This document shows, in pieces, positions 1 through 7,978 of a stretch of 53,245 bases of DNA. Within the stretch, counting starts at the first letter, position 1. Each line of letters opens with the position of its first letter. The notes under the pieces are model-generated. The model ran no database searches. It saw only the letters and a program-made list of their open reading frames with translations, and was not told the DNA's origin. The position numbers and the translations under genes were made by a program. The DNA is from Solirubrobacterales bacterium (GTDB lineage Bacteria; Actinomycetota; Thermoleophilia; Solirubrobacterales; Thermoleophilaceae). The DNA lies in assembly GCA_012718975.1 (NCBI GenBank), contig JAAYBF010000040.1, positions 1-53,245 of the forward strand. Reading direction: 5' to 3'.

Positions 1-362
1 ACGCCGGCGCCGGCGAGCGCGTCGGCGACGAGCCGCCCGCGGTCGCGCGCGAACGGCGACACGTCGGCGCTGAAGTGCAGCTCGCGCGCGCCGGTCTCCT
101 CCGCGAGCGCGGCGAGCTCGCGCTCCGGCGGCCCGTGGCGGACCACCAGCCCGCTGCCGCGCTCGCGCAGCCGCCCGTCGAGCTCGCGCAGGCACTCGAG
201 CAGGAAGCGGGTCCGCGGACCCGAGGCGTGGCGACCGCCGAGCAGCCGGTCGTCGAACACGAACACCGGCACCAGCCGCTCGACCCCGGCGCGTGCGGCC
301 TCCAGCGCAGGATGGTCGTGGAGGCGCAGGTCGCGCCGCAGCCACAGGATCGCCGTCGCCAT
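1..362 (-). CDS. phr: Deoxyribodipyrimidine photolyase, N-terminal part (cut by window edge)
   Basis: The translation starts MATAILWLRRDLRLHDHPAL and continues with VPVFVFDDRLL, the N-terminal alpha/beta antenna-binding domain of the DNA photolyase/cryptochrome family. Family members repair UV-induced pyrimidine dimers using FADH and blue light. Only about 120 residues are inside the window, so the FAD-binding helical domain is not seen. The ATG at 362 has a TAGCGT hexamer (376-371) 8 nt upstream and no Shine-Dalgarno, suggesting a leaderless transcript. A 12-bp inverted repeat lies just upstream. A cryptochrome-like relative cannot be excluded from this fragment. Confidence 0.88.
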   Translation of the reverse strand, partial: MATAILWLRRDLRLHDHPALEAARAGVERLVPVFVFDDRLLGGRHASGPRTRFLLECLRELDGRLRERGSGLVVRHGPPERELAALAEETGARELHFSADVSPFARDRGRLVADALAGAG

Positions 363-385
363 CGCCCCGAACGCTACGCGCCGAG

Positions 386-438
386 ACGCTCGATGAGGAA
401 TTTGTCGGCTCTAGACGGCACGATTACTCATCGAGCGT
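386..438. promoter_or_regulatory. 12-bp inverted repeat upstream of photolyase
   Basis: ACGCTCGATGAG (386-397) is matched by its exact reverse complement at 427-438, separated by 29 nt of unusually AT-rich sequence. It lies between the end of the gamma-glutamyltransferase gene and the photolyase start. It could be a looping operator for photolyase, a weak terminator for the upstream gene, or both. There is no U-tract on either strand. Confidence 0.45.
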
Positions 439-457
439 GCGGGGCCGAGGGAGCGGG

Positions 458-1981
458 CTACCCGACCGCCTCGACCGCCCCGCCGCGGCGTGGGTCGCCG
501 CCGCCGGTCAGCGCGCCGGAGGCCGGATCGCGGGCGACCGCCTGGACCCCGCCGAAGTAGAGGTTGCGCTCGCCCCACTCGCGGACCGCCCAGCCGTGGC
601 CGGCGAGCCAGGCGAGCGCGGCGGGGTCGCTGCCGGGCTCGGCGTCGATCGTCTCGCCCTCGACGTGCAGCCGCGGCGCGTCGACGGCGGCCTGGGCGTC
701 CATCCCGCAGTCGACGACGTTCGCGACCGTCTGGACGATCGCCGAGCGGATCCGGTTCGACCCCGCCGAGCCGACCGCCACCTCGACCTCGCCGCCGGCC
801 AGCACGACCGTCGGCGCCATCATCGACGGCACCCGCTCGCCGGGGGCGTGGGCGTGGAAGCCGGACGGGTTGAGGTCCTCCTCGCCGAGCATGTTGTTGA
901 GGTGGACGCCGGTTCCCGGCACCACGACGCCGGAGCAGGCCCCGTTCGAGCAGGTGACCGTCGCGCAGCCGCCCTCGCCGTCGATCACCGAGACGTGCGT
1001 CGTCGAGCCGAGCCGCGAGCCGATCTCGCCGGCGACCGCGTCGAGCGCCGCCGGGGCGAGGAAGCTGTCCGCGTAGTCGTCGGCGAGCAGGCCGGCGACG
1101 AACTCGGCGTCGCGCGCGCGGTTGGTCGACGCGACCACCTCGGCGACGGCGCGCGCGTCGCCGGGACGGCCGATCCGGTCGAGCAGCTCGAGCGCGTCGG
1201 CGATCAGGATGCCGCCCGACGAGGGCGGCGGGTTGGTCAGCACCTCGCGGCCGCGGAAGCGCGCCCGCACCGGCCGCCGCTCGATCACCGAGTAGCCGGC
1301 GAGGTCGGCGCGGGTGATCAGGCCGCCGCGGGCGAGCACCCAGTCGCTGACCGCGACGGCGACGTCGCCGTCGTAGAGGAAGCCCGGGCCGGCGGAACCG
1401 ATCCGGTCGAGCAGGTCGGCCAGCTCCGGCATCGCCAGCCGCTCGCCGGCCCGGGCCGGCCGGCCGAGCGGCTCGTAGATCGCGGCCGCCTCAGGGGTGG
1501 CGCTGAGGATCGGGCTGAGGATCTTGTAGAGGTACTCGTGGGCCGGGATCACCGCGACGCCGGCCCGCGCGGCCCGGGCGGCGCGGGCGGTGAGGTCGGA
1601 GAGGCGGGCGCTGCCGAACCGCGCGAGCGCCTCCGCGAGGCCGAGCGCGGTGCCGTAGACCCCACACGACGACGGGCCGACGTGGAAGACCTGGGTCGAG
1701 TCGGCCGCGAAGACGATCTCGATCGGCACCAGCGGCGCCGGCTCGGCCGTGCGGGCACCGGCCCCGGGCGCGGCGACGAAGAAGTCGAGTAGGTGGCTCT
1801 CACCGCCCGCGGTGTGAACGAGCATGAACCCGCCGGCGCCGGGGCCGGTCAGCGGCGCCTCTGCCACGAACGACGTCAGCACCGCCGCCACGGCGGCGTC
1901 GACCGCGTTGCCCCCCTCCCTCAGCACCTCCGCCCCAGCTCGCGCCGTCTCCGGATGCCCCGCTGCGACAACCCCTTTCAT
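458..1981 (-). CDS. ggt: Gamma-glutamyltransferase family protein
   Basis: This is an Ntn-hydrolase of the gamma-glutamyltranspeptidase family, which cleaves or transfers the gamma-glutamyl group of glutathione-like compounds. The N-terminus holds the family pattern AAGHPETARAGAEVLREGGN and the TGPGAGGF stretch. The self-processing nucleophile is the first Thr of TTHVSVID (about residue 327), and the small subunit carries NLNNMLGEEDLNP-like and PSMMAPT motifs (here HLNNMLGEEDLNP). No signal peptide is visible, so it is probably cytoplasmic. I chose ATG 1981 because it forms an ATGA overlap with the preceding gene's stop and has GGAG at the right distance; an in-frame GTG at 1993 is less likely. 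About 507 aa, slightly short for the family. Confidence 0.9.
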   Translation of the reverse strand: MKGVVAAGHPETARAGAEVLREGGNAVDAAVAAVLTSFVAEAPLTGPGAGGFMLVHTAGGESHLLDFFVAAPGAGARTAEPAPLVPIEIVFAADSTQVFHVGPSSCGVYGTALGLAEALARFGSARLSDLTARAARAARAGVAVIPAHEYLYKILSPILSATPEAAAIYEPLGRPARAGERLAMPELADLLDRIGSAGPGFLYDGDVAVAVSDWVLARGGLITRADLAGYSVIERRPVRARFRGREVLTNPPPSSGGILIADALELLDRIGRPGDARAVAEVVASTNRARDAEFVAGLLADDYADSFLAPAALDAVAGEIGSRLGSTTHVSVIDGEGGCATVTCSNGACSGVVVPGTGVHLNNMLGEEDLNPSGFHAHAPGERVPSMMAPTVVLAGGEVEVAVGSAGSNRIRSAIVQTVANVVDCGMDAQAAVDAPRLHVEGETIDAEPGSDPAALAWLAGHGWAVREWGERNLYFGGVQAVARDPASGALTGGGDPRRGGAVEAVG

Positions 1982-3252
1982 CGCGGGCTCCACAGTCTGT
2001 CGACCGGAACGGCGTGGACACGGTCCTCCACCGGGTATGCGCGCGGGCCGAGATGAAGGACGACGCCGCGAAGGAAGCGGTCGCCGAGGGCTGAGCGCAG
2101 CTTGCGCATGCCGCCCAGGTCGGAGCTCCGCACTCGCTCACCAGCCTTGACCTCGATGGCCACCACCGCCCCGTCGTCGCGCTCGAGCACCAGGTCGACC
2201 TCGTCACCGTCCCGGGTCCGCCAATGCCCGACGTGTACGGGATGCGGCAGCCAGCCCACCTGCTTGACGACCTCACCGACGCAGAAGGTCTCGAGCAGAT
2301 GGCCGAGCACCGTCATCGCCTGCGGCTCCAGCGCCGCGAGCCGGGCGGCGCTCACACGCAGCATCCGCCCTGCCACACCCGAGTCGACGAAGTGGATCTT
2401 CGGCCGTGCCCCGGCCCGCGCACGGAGCGTGGTTCCCCATGCCGGCAAGCGGTGGACGATGAAGGCGGCCTCGAGCAGGCGGACGTACTTCTCAGCGGTC
2501 GAGGACTCCAATCCAACAGCGTCGGCGGCGCGAGCGACGTTGAGCAGCTGGGCCGTCTGCCCACCGAGTTGCGCCAGCAGCACCGGCATCTTCTCGCGTT
2601 GGCGGATTCGCGAGAGGTCGACCACGTCGCGCTCGATCACCACACGCAGATAGTCGTCAAACCAACGGTCACGACCGACGCCAGCCTGGCGTGCCACGGC
2701 GAGCGGCAGCCCTCCCCGGAGGATCCGCGACACGTACTCGACGCGAGTGGTGGTCGAAGCGGGGGCCGAGTCGAGCAGGATCTCGGGCTCGAAGACCAGG
2801 CGCTCCACGAAGCCCTCCCTCTCTCCATCGATCTCGCCCTGCGACAGCGGCCAGAGCGTCATGACGTGGACGCGTCCCGCCAGTGACTGAGCCGCCGCCG
2901 GAAGGCTCGAGTAGCGGGTCGAGCCGGTCAGGACGTAGCGCCCAGGGCGGAGGTCGCGATTGAGCTCGGCCTTGATCGCGTCGAGGATCTGGGGCACATG
3001 CTGATACTCATCGACGAAGACCGGGCCGTCCCCCCTAGCGAACGCCGACGGGCTGGCGGTAGCGGCGTCGCGGGTGGCAGGCTCGTCCAGGTCGACGACA
3101 GCAGCCTCCCGGGCGTCGGCGAGCTCGCGAAGTAACGTCGACTTGCCGCTCGTGCGAGCACCCTGGACGACGACGACCGGCTCCTCATCCAAACGGGCCT
3201 GGATGACCTCCTCGAGACGGCGCCGATAAATCCCGCCGCTCCCGTTCATCAC
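1978..3252 (-). CDS. AAA-family ATPase with DUF4143 C-terminus
   Basis: A 424-aa P-loop ATPase. The Walker A is GARTSGKST (residues about 31-39), Walker B is PVFVDEYQH, and a LTGSTR sensor-like motif follows. The C-terminal half has the winged-helix plus PD-(D/E)XK-like layout of DUF4143 proteins, with the nuclease-like stretch HWRTRDGDEVDLVLE and IEVKAG near the end. These proteins are common in bacteria and archaea but have no settled function; they may be nucleic-acid or toxin/antitoxin-linked. The gene ends in a 4-nt overlap with ggt. Codon use is somewhat less GC-extreme than its neighbours and tandem 23-bp repeats sit directly upstream, which would fit acquisition by transfer. Confidence 0.85.
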   Translation of the reverse strand: MMNGSGGIYRRRLEEVIQARLDEEPVVVVQGARTSGKSTLLRELADAREAAVVDLDEPATRDAATASPSAFARGDGPVFVDEYQHVPQILDAIKAELNRDLRPGRYVLTGSTRYSSLPAAAQSLAGRVHVMTLWPLSQGEIDGEREGFVERLVFEPEILLDSAPASTTTRVEYVSRILRGGLPLAVARQAGVGRDRWFDDYLRVVIERDVVDLSRIRQREKMPVLLAQLGGQTAQLLNVARAADAVGLESSTAEKYVRLLEAAFIVHRLPAWGTTLRARAGARPKIHFVDSGVAGRMLRVSAARLAALEPQAMTVLGHLLETFCVGEVVKQVGWLPHPVHVGHWRTRDGDEVDLVLERDDGAVVAIEVKAGERVRSSDLGGMRKLRSALGDRFLRGVVLHLGPRAYPVEDRVHAVPVDRLWSPR

Positions 3253-3271
3253 CAGGCCATTGTTGCAGATT

Positions 3272-3360
3272 CCGGAATTGGAGGGGGTCTAACGCCGGAA
3301 TTGGAGGGGGTCTAACGCCGGAATTGGAGGACCCCAACGCCGTTACTGGAGGCCCGACAG
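3272..3360. repeat. Tandem 23-bp repeats upstream of the DUF4143 gene
   Basis: Two identical 23-bp units (3272-3294 and 3295-3317) begin CCGGAATTGGAGG and end GTCTAACG. A third unit of 22 bp (3318-3339) diverges after GGAGG, and a fourth (3340-3360) keeps only CCGNNACTGGAGG-like spacing. They lie 20 to 108 bp upstream of the DUF4143 start. There are no unique spacers, so this is not a CRISPR array. They may be iterated operator sites or scars of a mobile element. Confidence 0.75.
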
Positions 3361-3363
3361 GAT

Positions 3364-3440
3364 CTGACGAGCGAAAGCCGAGCACCGCAAGGGCGCAGGG
3401 AGCGCTGCGTGCCTCTGGCACGTGACTGGGCGCCCTGACG
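3364..3440. repeat. Partial or diverged copy of the nested stem-loop element
   Basis: This stretch repeats the box CTGACGAGCGAAAGCCGAGC that starts the adjacent full copy (there with one A for G) and the apical hairpin CGTGCC-TCT-GGCACG (3408-3422) with its flanking GCTG/TGA internal loop. The lower part differs: AGGGCGC (3390-3396) pairs with GCGCCCT (3430-3436). It lacks the conserved 9x9 internal loop of the full copies, so it is a derived or incomplete member. Confidence 0.6.
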
Positions 3441-3541
3441 AGCGAAAACCGAGCCTGGCTAGGAAGCAGGCCGCGCTGCGTGCCTCTGGCACGTGAGCGG
3501 CCGATGACGCCGCCAGGCGACGGTTTGCAGCCGTCAGGCGC
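3430..3541. repeat. Nested stem-loop element, copy 1 (3' of ftsZ)
   Basis: Five stacked helices can be drawn: CCTGACG/CGTCAGG (3434-3440 with 3532-3538), AAACCG/CGGTTT (3446-3451 with 3521-3526), GCCTGGC/GCCAGGC (3453-3459 with 3512-3518), GGCCGC/GCGGCC (3469-3474 with 3497-3502) and CGTGCC/GGCACG (3479-3484 with 3488-3493). Between the third and fourth helices is a symmetric 9x9 loop, TAGGAAGCA opposite GATGACGCC. The basal helix contains the ftsZ stop codon. A second full copy lies at 15360-15462 with compensatory changes. It could act as RNA (3' end stability, termination) or as a DNA palindrome; the functional strand is unknown. Confidence 0.7.
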
Positions 3542-5018
3542 GGGGGATGAACTCGGGTACGTCGAGATCGTCCAGCGCCGTCGCGCGGACGCGCTCGCGG
3601 CGGGTTACGCGCGGCTCGCGGTCGACGTCGGCGGGGATGCCGGGCCGCTGGTCGCGCTCGCGGCGCGGTGCCTGGTCGCCGTAGCCGGTGGCGACGACGG
3701 TGATCCAGACCTCGCCGTCGAGCTTCTCGTCGACCATCGCCCCGAAGATGATGTTGGCGTCCTCGTGGGCGGCCTCGGCGACGGCGTTGGCGGCCTCGTT
3801 GACCTCCCAGAGCGAGAGGTCGCGCCCGCCGGTGATCGACAGCAGGATCGACTGGGCGCCGTCGACCGAGGTCTCGAGCAGCGGCGAGGCGACGGCCGCG
3901 GTGGCGGCGTCGGTGGCGCGCGTCTCGCCGACCCCCATGCCGATGCCGAGCAGCGCCTGGCCGGCGTCGCTCATGATCGTGCGGACGTCGGCGAAGTCGA
4001 GGTTGATCAGCCCGGGCAGGGTGATCAGGTCCGAGACGCCCTGGACGCCCTGGCGCAGGACGTCGTCGGCGACGCGGAAGGCCTCGACCATCGAGGTCTT
4101 CTTGTCGAGCACCGACAGCAGTCGGGTGTTCGGGATCGTGATCAGCGTGTCGACCTGGGCGGCGAGGTCCTCGATCCCGCGCTCGGCCTGCTCGCCGCGG
4201 CGGGCGCCCTCGAACGAGAACGGCTTGGTGACCACGCCGACGGTCAGCGCGCCGACCTCGCGGGCGATCTGGGCGACGACGGGCGCCGCTCCGGTGCCCG
4301 TGCCGCCGCCCGCGCCGGCGGTGATGAAGACCATGTCGGCGCCCTTGAGCAGCCCCTTGATCTCGTCGTACTGCTCGAGCGCGGACTGGCGCCCGGTGTC
4401 GGGGTTGGCGCCCGCGCCGAGCCCGCGGGTGGCGCTGGAGCCGATGTGCAGGCGGGTCGGGGCGCTCGACTGCTCGAGCGACTGCATGTCGGTGTTGATC
4501 GCGATGAACTCGACGCCGGCGACCTCGGCGTCGATCATCCGGTCGACGGCGTTGACGCCGGCCCCGCCGACGCCGACCACGCGCAGCACCGGGTCGTGCT
4601 TGTGCGGCACCGCCGGCTCGTAGCGGTCCTCGGCGATCTCGATCGGGCGCTGGCCGTCGGTGCCGGAGTCGCGGTCGAGGATGTTCTCGGGGATGTCGGC
4701 GGAGAAGACGGTCCGCAGGCGCTCCTCGGGCGTCGGCACGCCGTCGTAACGGCTGGCGCGGGCGGCGCGCTCGCGGGCGGCCGGGGTCTCGGGGGCGGGC
4801 TCGCGGCGGCGGGTCTCCTCGGCCCGCGGCTGCTGCGGGTCGGCCTCGGCGCGGCGGGGCGCCTCGGCGGCGGGCTCGGCGCGGCGCTCGCCGGAGCGGG
4901 CTGACTCGCGCTCGCGGTGGCGCTCGGCCGCCTCCGGCTCGAGGCCCTCCTCCTCGGTCTTGCGGAACAGGGCCGCCAGCGGCCCCTCTCTCATGCTCGC
5001 TCGCTTACCGCTTGCCAT
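3534..5018 (-). CDS. ftsZ: Cell division GTPase FtsZ with long N-terminal extension
   Basis: A tubulin-fold GTPase that forms the division ring. The GTPase core starts near residue 145 ([14 protein letters not shown]); the nucleotide-binding signature is [13 protein letters not shown], and the catalytic T7 loop NLDFADV is intact. The C-terminal peptide [12 protein letters not shown] is the canonical partner-binding tail. The first roughly 140 residues are a Glu/Arg/Ala/Pro-rich, probably disordered extension, whereas typical FtsZ has only about 10 residues before the core. The start at 5018 is supported by GGAGGT 8 nt upstream and overlaps the end of the parA gene by 14 nt; ATG 4994 is an alternative. 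No division-cluster genes (murG, ftsQ, sepF) are adjacent. Confidence 0.93.
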   Translation of the reverse strand: MASGKRASMREGPLAALFRKTEEEGLEPEAAERHRERESARSGERRAEPAAEAPRRAEADPQQPRAEETRRREPAPETPAARERAARASRYDGVPTPEERLRTVFSADIPENILDRDSGTDGQRPIEIAEDRYEPAVPHKHDPVLRVVGVGGAGVNAVDRMIDAEVAGVEFIAINTDMQSLEQSSAPTRLHIGSSATRGLGAGANPDTGRQSALEQYDEIKGLLKGADMVFITAGAGGGTGTGAAPVVAQIAREVGALTVGVVTKPFSFEGARRGEQAERGIEDLAAQVDTLITIPNTRLLSVLDKKTSMVEAFRVADDVLRQGVQGVSDLITLPGLINLDFADVRTIMSDAGQALLGIGMGVGETRATDAATAAVASPLLETSVDGAQSILLSITGGRDLSLWEVNEAANAVAEAAHEDANIIFGAMVDEKLDGEVWITVVATGYGDQAPRRERDQRPGIPADVDREPRVTRRERVRATALDDLDVPEFIPRA

Positions 5019-5814
5019 TGCCCAGGACCTCCTTGGCGAGCTGACGGTAGGCGTAGGCGGCCTTGCCGTCAGGGTCGTACTTGAGCACGGACATCCCCTT
5101 GACGGGCGCCTCCGCGAAGCGGACCGTCTTGGTGATGCGGGAGGCGAAGACCTGGTCGCCGAAGTTCTCCTCCAGCAGCTCGATCGCCTCCTTGGCGTGG
5201 ACCGTCCGGCTGTCGACGAGCGTCGGCAGGATCCCCTGGATCTCGACGTCGGGATTCAGGTTCTCGCGGATCATCGAGAGCGTGTTCTGCAACTGCACCA
5301 GTCCCCGCATGGACAGATACTCGCATTGCACGGGGACGATCACCTTGTCGGCAGCCGTCAGGGCGTTGATCGTGAGCAGCCCGAGGCTCGGCGGAGTGTC
5401 GATGCAGATGAAGTCGTAGTCCTCGCGGATCGGGCGCAGCGCCTTCTCCAGCGACCGCTCGCGGCCGATCTTCGTCGACATCGCGATCTCGGCTCCGGCG
5501 AGGTCGATCGAGGCGCAGGCGACGTCGACCTCGCGCTTGCGGACGACCTCGCGGATCGAGACGTCGTGGACGAGCACGTCGTACATCGAGACCTCGAGCG
5601 AGTCCGGGTCGATCCCCTGGCTCATCGTGAGGTTGCCCTGCGGGTCGAGATCCACGCAGAGCGCCCGGTGGCCGCTCTCGACGAACGCGGCGGCCAGGTT
5701 CAGCGTCGTGGTGGTCTTGGCGACGCCGCCCTTCTGGTTCGTGAAAGCGATTACCTGCGCCTGTGGCGTCACGGTGGCCTCCGGATCGGGGGGCTGAGCT
5801 GCGAGATCTGACAT
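5005..5814 (-). CDS. parA: ParA/Soj-family chromosome or cargo partitioning ATPase
   Basis: A 269-aa deviant-Walker ATPase. The Walker A is [12 protein letters not shown] with the signature lysine, followed by [10 protein letters not shown] (Walker A'/switch region) and [10 protein letters not shown] (Walker B). Family members bind DNA non-specifically as ATP dimers and position chromosomes, plasmids or protein cargo. No parB follows; instead ftsZ overlaps its 3' end, so a role coupling segregation and division is an inference. I chose ATG 5814 (MSDLAAQ) over longer in-frame starts because those run into the divergent gene; TAGGCA lies 7 nt upstream, close to the leaderless pattern seen elsewhere. 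Confidence 0.85.
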   Translation of the reverse strand: MSDLAAQPPDPEATVTPQAQVIAFTNQKGGVAKTTTTLNLAAAFVESGHRALCVDLDPQGNLTMSQGIDPDSLEVSMYDVLVHDVSIREVVRKREVDVACASIDLAGAEIAMSTKIGRERSLEKALRPIREDYDFICIDTPPSLGLLTINALTAADKVIVPVQCEYLSMRGLVQLQNTLSMIRENLNPDVEIQGILPTLVDSRTVHAKEAIELLEENFGDQVFASRITKTVRFAEAPVKGMSVLKYDPDGKAAYAYRQLAKEVLGNGKR

Positions 5815-5877
5815 TACGTGGTGCCTATTCGCACGCCGGGAGGGGAATCCTCCATCGCGGGGCATAGCCTTCCGGCG

Positions 5878-6810
5878 GTGGGCGCCCTCCTCGACAGGCG
5901 GCTGATCTTCGTCACCGGCAAGGGCGGGGTCGGCAAGACGACCGTCGCGGCGGCGCTCGCGCTCGCCGCCCACCGCGCCGGCCGGCGGACCCTGGTCTGC
6001 GAGGTCGCCGCCCAGGAGCGGCTCGCGGCGGCGTTCGGGATGGCGGCCGAGGGGTTCCGCGAGGTCGAGGTCGAGCCGGGGCTCAACGCCTTCTCGGTCA
6101 ACCCCGAGGACGCGATCCGCGAGTGGCTGCGCTACCAGCTGCGCTCACGGACGCTCGCCGGGCTGCTCGGCGGCAGCCGGATCTTCCAGTACCTCGCGAC
6201 CGCGGCGCCGGGCCTGGCCGAGATGGTGACGATCGGCAAGGTCTGGGAGCTGGCCCAGCTCGAGCGCAAGACGCCGGGATCGACGCCGTACGACCTGGTG
6301 ATCGTCGACGCGCCCGCGACCGGCCACGGGATCGCGCTGCTCGGCGCGCCGCGCACCTTCGGCGAGATCGCCCGCGTCGGGCCGATCAACCGCCAGGCCG
6401 AGATCGTCGACGCGTTCGTGCGCGACCCGGCGAGCACCGCGGTGGTGGCGGTCGCGCTGGCGGAGGAGATGCCGGTGACCGAGACGCTCGAGCTCGAGCG
6501 TCGGGTCGCGGCCGAGCTCGACGTCCGGCTCGAGCACGTCTTCGCCAACGCGCTGCTGGCCAACCGGCTGTCGGGCACGGAGGCCGCCACCCTTGACGCG
6601 GCGCTCGCCGGCGGCCCGTCCGACGGCGCGCGCGCCGCCCTCGCCGCCTCGCTGGAGGCCCACCAGACCGCGCGCGCCCAACGCTCCCAGCTCGGGCGGC
6701 TCAAGCGCGGCCTCGGGGCGCCGGTGACCACCCTCCCCCACCTGCTCACCCACGACGTCGGCCGCGATGGGCTCGAACGGCTCGCCGCCAAGCTGGAGCG
6801 CGACCTGTGA
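5878..6810 (+). CDS. ArsA/Get3-like ATPase, first of a pair
   Basis: A 310-aa P-loop ATPase of the SIMIBI class. FVTGKGGVGKTTVAAALA near the N-terminus is the deviant Walker A, and VIVDAPATGHG is the switch II/Walker B region. It matches the short ArsA/Get3-like proteins that occur as adjacent pairs in actinobacteria (I recall Rv3679/Rv3680 in M. tuberculosis), thought to work as heterodimers rather than as an arsenite pump. No arsB or arsenic gene is nearby. The GTG at 5878 is preceded 7 nt upstream by TAGCCT (5865-5870), the leaderless pattern. It overlaps the next gene by 4 nt, so both are probably co-translated. Confidence 0.85.
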   Translation: MGALLDRRLIFVTGKGGVGKTTVAAALALAAHRAGRRTLVCEVAAQERLAAAFGMAAEGFREVEVEPGLNAFSVNPEDAIREWLRYQLRSRTLAGLLGGSRIFQYLATAAPGLAEMVTIGKVWELAQLERKTPGSTPYDLVIVDAPATGHGIALLGAPRTFGEIARVGPINRQAEIVDAFVRDPASTAVVAVALAEEMPVTETLELERRVAAELDVRLEHVFANALLANRLSGTEAATLDAALAGGPSDGARAALAASLEAHQTARAQRSQLGRLKRGLGAPVTTLPHLLTHDVGRDGLERLAAKLERDL

Positions 6811-7922
6811 GCGGTGGGCCGCTCGCGGCGGTGCTGGAGGGGCGTGAGGTGGTCGTCTGCGCCGGCTCGGGCGGAGTTGGCAAGACGACGACGGCGGCGG
6901 CGATCGCGGCGGCGCTAGCCGCCGAGGGACGGCGGACGATCGTGCTGACGATCGACCCGGCGCGGCGGCTGGCGGAGTCGCTCGGCCTGCCCGACGTCGG
7001 CAACGAGGCGATCCGCGTTCCGTCCGAGCGCCTCGCGGCCGCCGGCCTCGCCGGCGACGGCGAGCTGTGGGCGATGACCCTCGACGCGAAGCTGACCTTC
7101 GACGAGCTGATCGCCAGCAACGCGCCCGACGCGGCGACCCGCGACGCGGTGCTCGCCAACCCGATCTACCGCCAGCTCTCGGGCGCGCTCGCCGGCTCGC
7201 AGGAGTACATGGCGATGGAGAAGCTCTACGAGCTGCACGCCGAGGGCGGCTACGACGCGCTGGTGCTCGACACCCCGCCGGCGCGCAACGCGCTCGACTT
7301 CCTCGACGCGCCGGGCCGGCTGTCGCGGTTCATCGACTCGCGCTCGCTGCAGGTGTTCCGCAGCTCGGGCCGTGCCGGGCTGGGGTTCTTCGGCCGTGGC
7401 GCCGGCGCGGTGATGGCGGTCCTCGAGCGGGCTACCGGCGTCGACCTGCTGCGCGACCTCGCCGAGTTCTTCAACGCCTTCGGCGGGATGGCCGACGGCT
7501 TCCGCGACCGGGCGCGCGCGGTCGAGGCGCTGCTGGCCTCGGAGGTGACGACGTTCCTGCTGGTGACATCCCCGCGGGCGGCGGCGATCGCCGACGCCGC
7601 CTACTTCCACGGCAAGCTCGACGAGGCCGGCATGCCGTTCGGGGCGATGATCGTCAACCGCGTCCGCGAGCCGGTCGCCGCCGCCCGCGGCGAAGCGCTC
7701 GCCGCCGAGCTGGAGGGCCTGCTCGGCGCCCCGCTGGCGCGCAAGGTCCTGCGCGACGTCGACGACCGCGACAGCCTCGCGGCCCGCGACGCCGCCAACG
7801 TCGAGCGGATGCGCGCCGAGCTGGGCGGCGCCCCGCTGCTGGCGGTACCGGAGCTGCCCGGCGACGTCCACGACGTCGGCGGCCTCGGCGCGGTCGCCGC
7901 CGAGCTGTTCGACCGGTCCTGA
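6807..7922 (+). CDS. ArsA/Get3-like ATPase, second of a pair
   Basis: A 371-aa paralogue of the upstream ATPase. CAGSGGVGKTTTAAAIA is the Walker A and VLDTPPARNALDFLDAP the switch II/Walker B region. The helical middle part, where Get3 binds hydrophobic tails, is larger than in the first copy. GTG 6807 overlaps the previous stop as GTGA, a coupled arrangement that supports a complex of the two products. Substrate unknown: tail-anchored or other membrane proteins are possible by analogy with Get3, but nothing in the sequence proves it. Confidence 0.85.
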   Translation: MSGGPLAAVLEGREVVVCAGSGGVGKTTTAAAIAAALAAEGRRTIVLTIDPARRLAESLGLPDVGNEAIRVPSERLAAAGLAGDGELWAMTLDAKLTFDELIASNAPDAATRDAVLANPIYRQLSGALAGSQEYMAMEKLYELHAEGGYDALVLDTPPARNALDFLDAPGRLSRFIDSRSLQVFRSSGRAGLGFFGRGAGAVMAVLERATGVDLLRDLAEFFNAFGGMADGFRDRARAVEALLASEVTTFLLVTSPRAAAIADAAYFHGKLDEAGMPFGAMIVNRVREPVAAARGEALAAELEGLLGAPLARKVLRDVDDRDSLAARDAANVERMRAELGGAPLLAVPELPGDVHDVGGLGAVAAELFDRS

Positions 7923-7978
7923 GCCGGCGCGAGGTCCGCCCGCGAGTACCCTGGTCGCCCCCTCCCCGGAGCACCGAA

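Noticed and set aside
293-1792. Long plus-strand open frame (about 500 codons) antisense to ggt
   Set aside because: Composition is Arg/Asp/Ala/Gly-rich with no domain; the opposite strand encodes a complete gamma-glutamyltransferase. High GC makes such antisense frames common.
3272-3360. Possible CRISPR array
   Set aside because: The 23-bp units are directly adjacent with no spacers, and no cas gene is nearby.
3436-3448. CTGACGA-GC-GAAA as a hammerhead ribozyme core
   Set aside because: CTGACG is fully paired with CGTCAG in the basal helix and stem II would have only one base pair with no loop.
3460-3511. Resemblance of AGGAAGCAG and GATGACGC to bacterial SRP RNA
   Set aside because: The words occur in 4.5S RNA but in a different order of pairing and spacing; here they face each other in a 9x9 internal loop, and the CAGG/GGAA-tetraloop domain is absent.
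5878-7922. Arsenite efflux operon
   Set aside because: No arsB, acr3, arsC or arsD; paired short ArsA-like proteins are typical of the Get3-like actinobacterial type.
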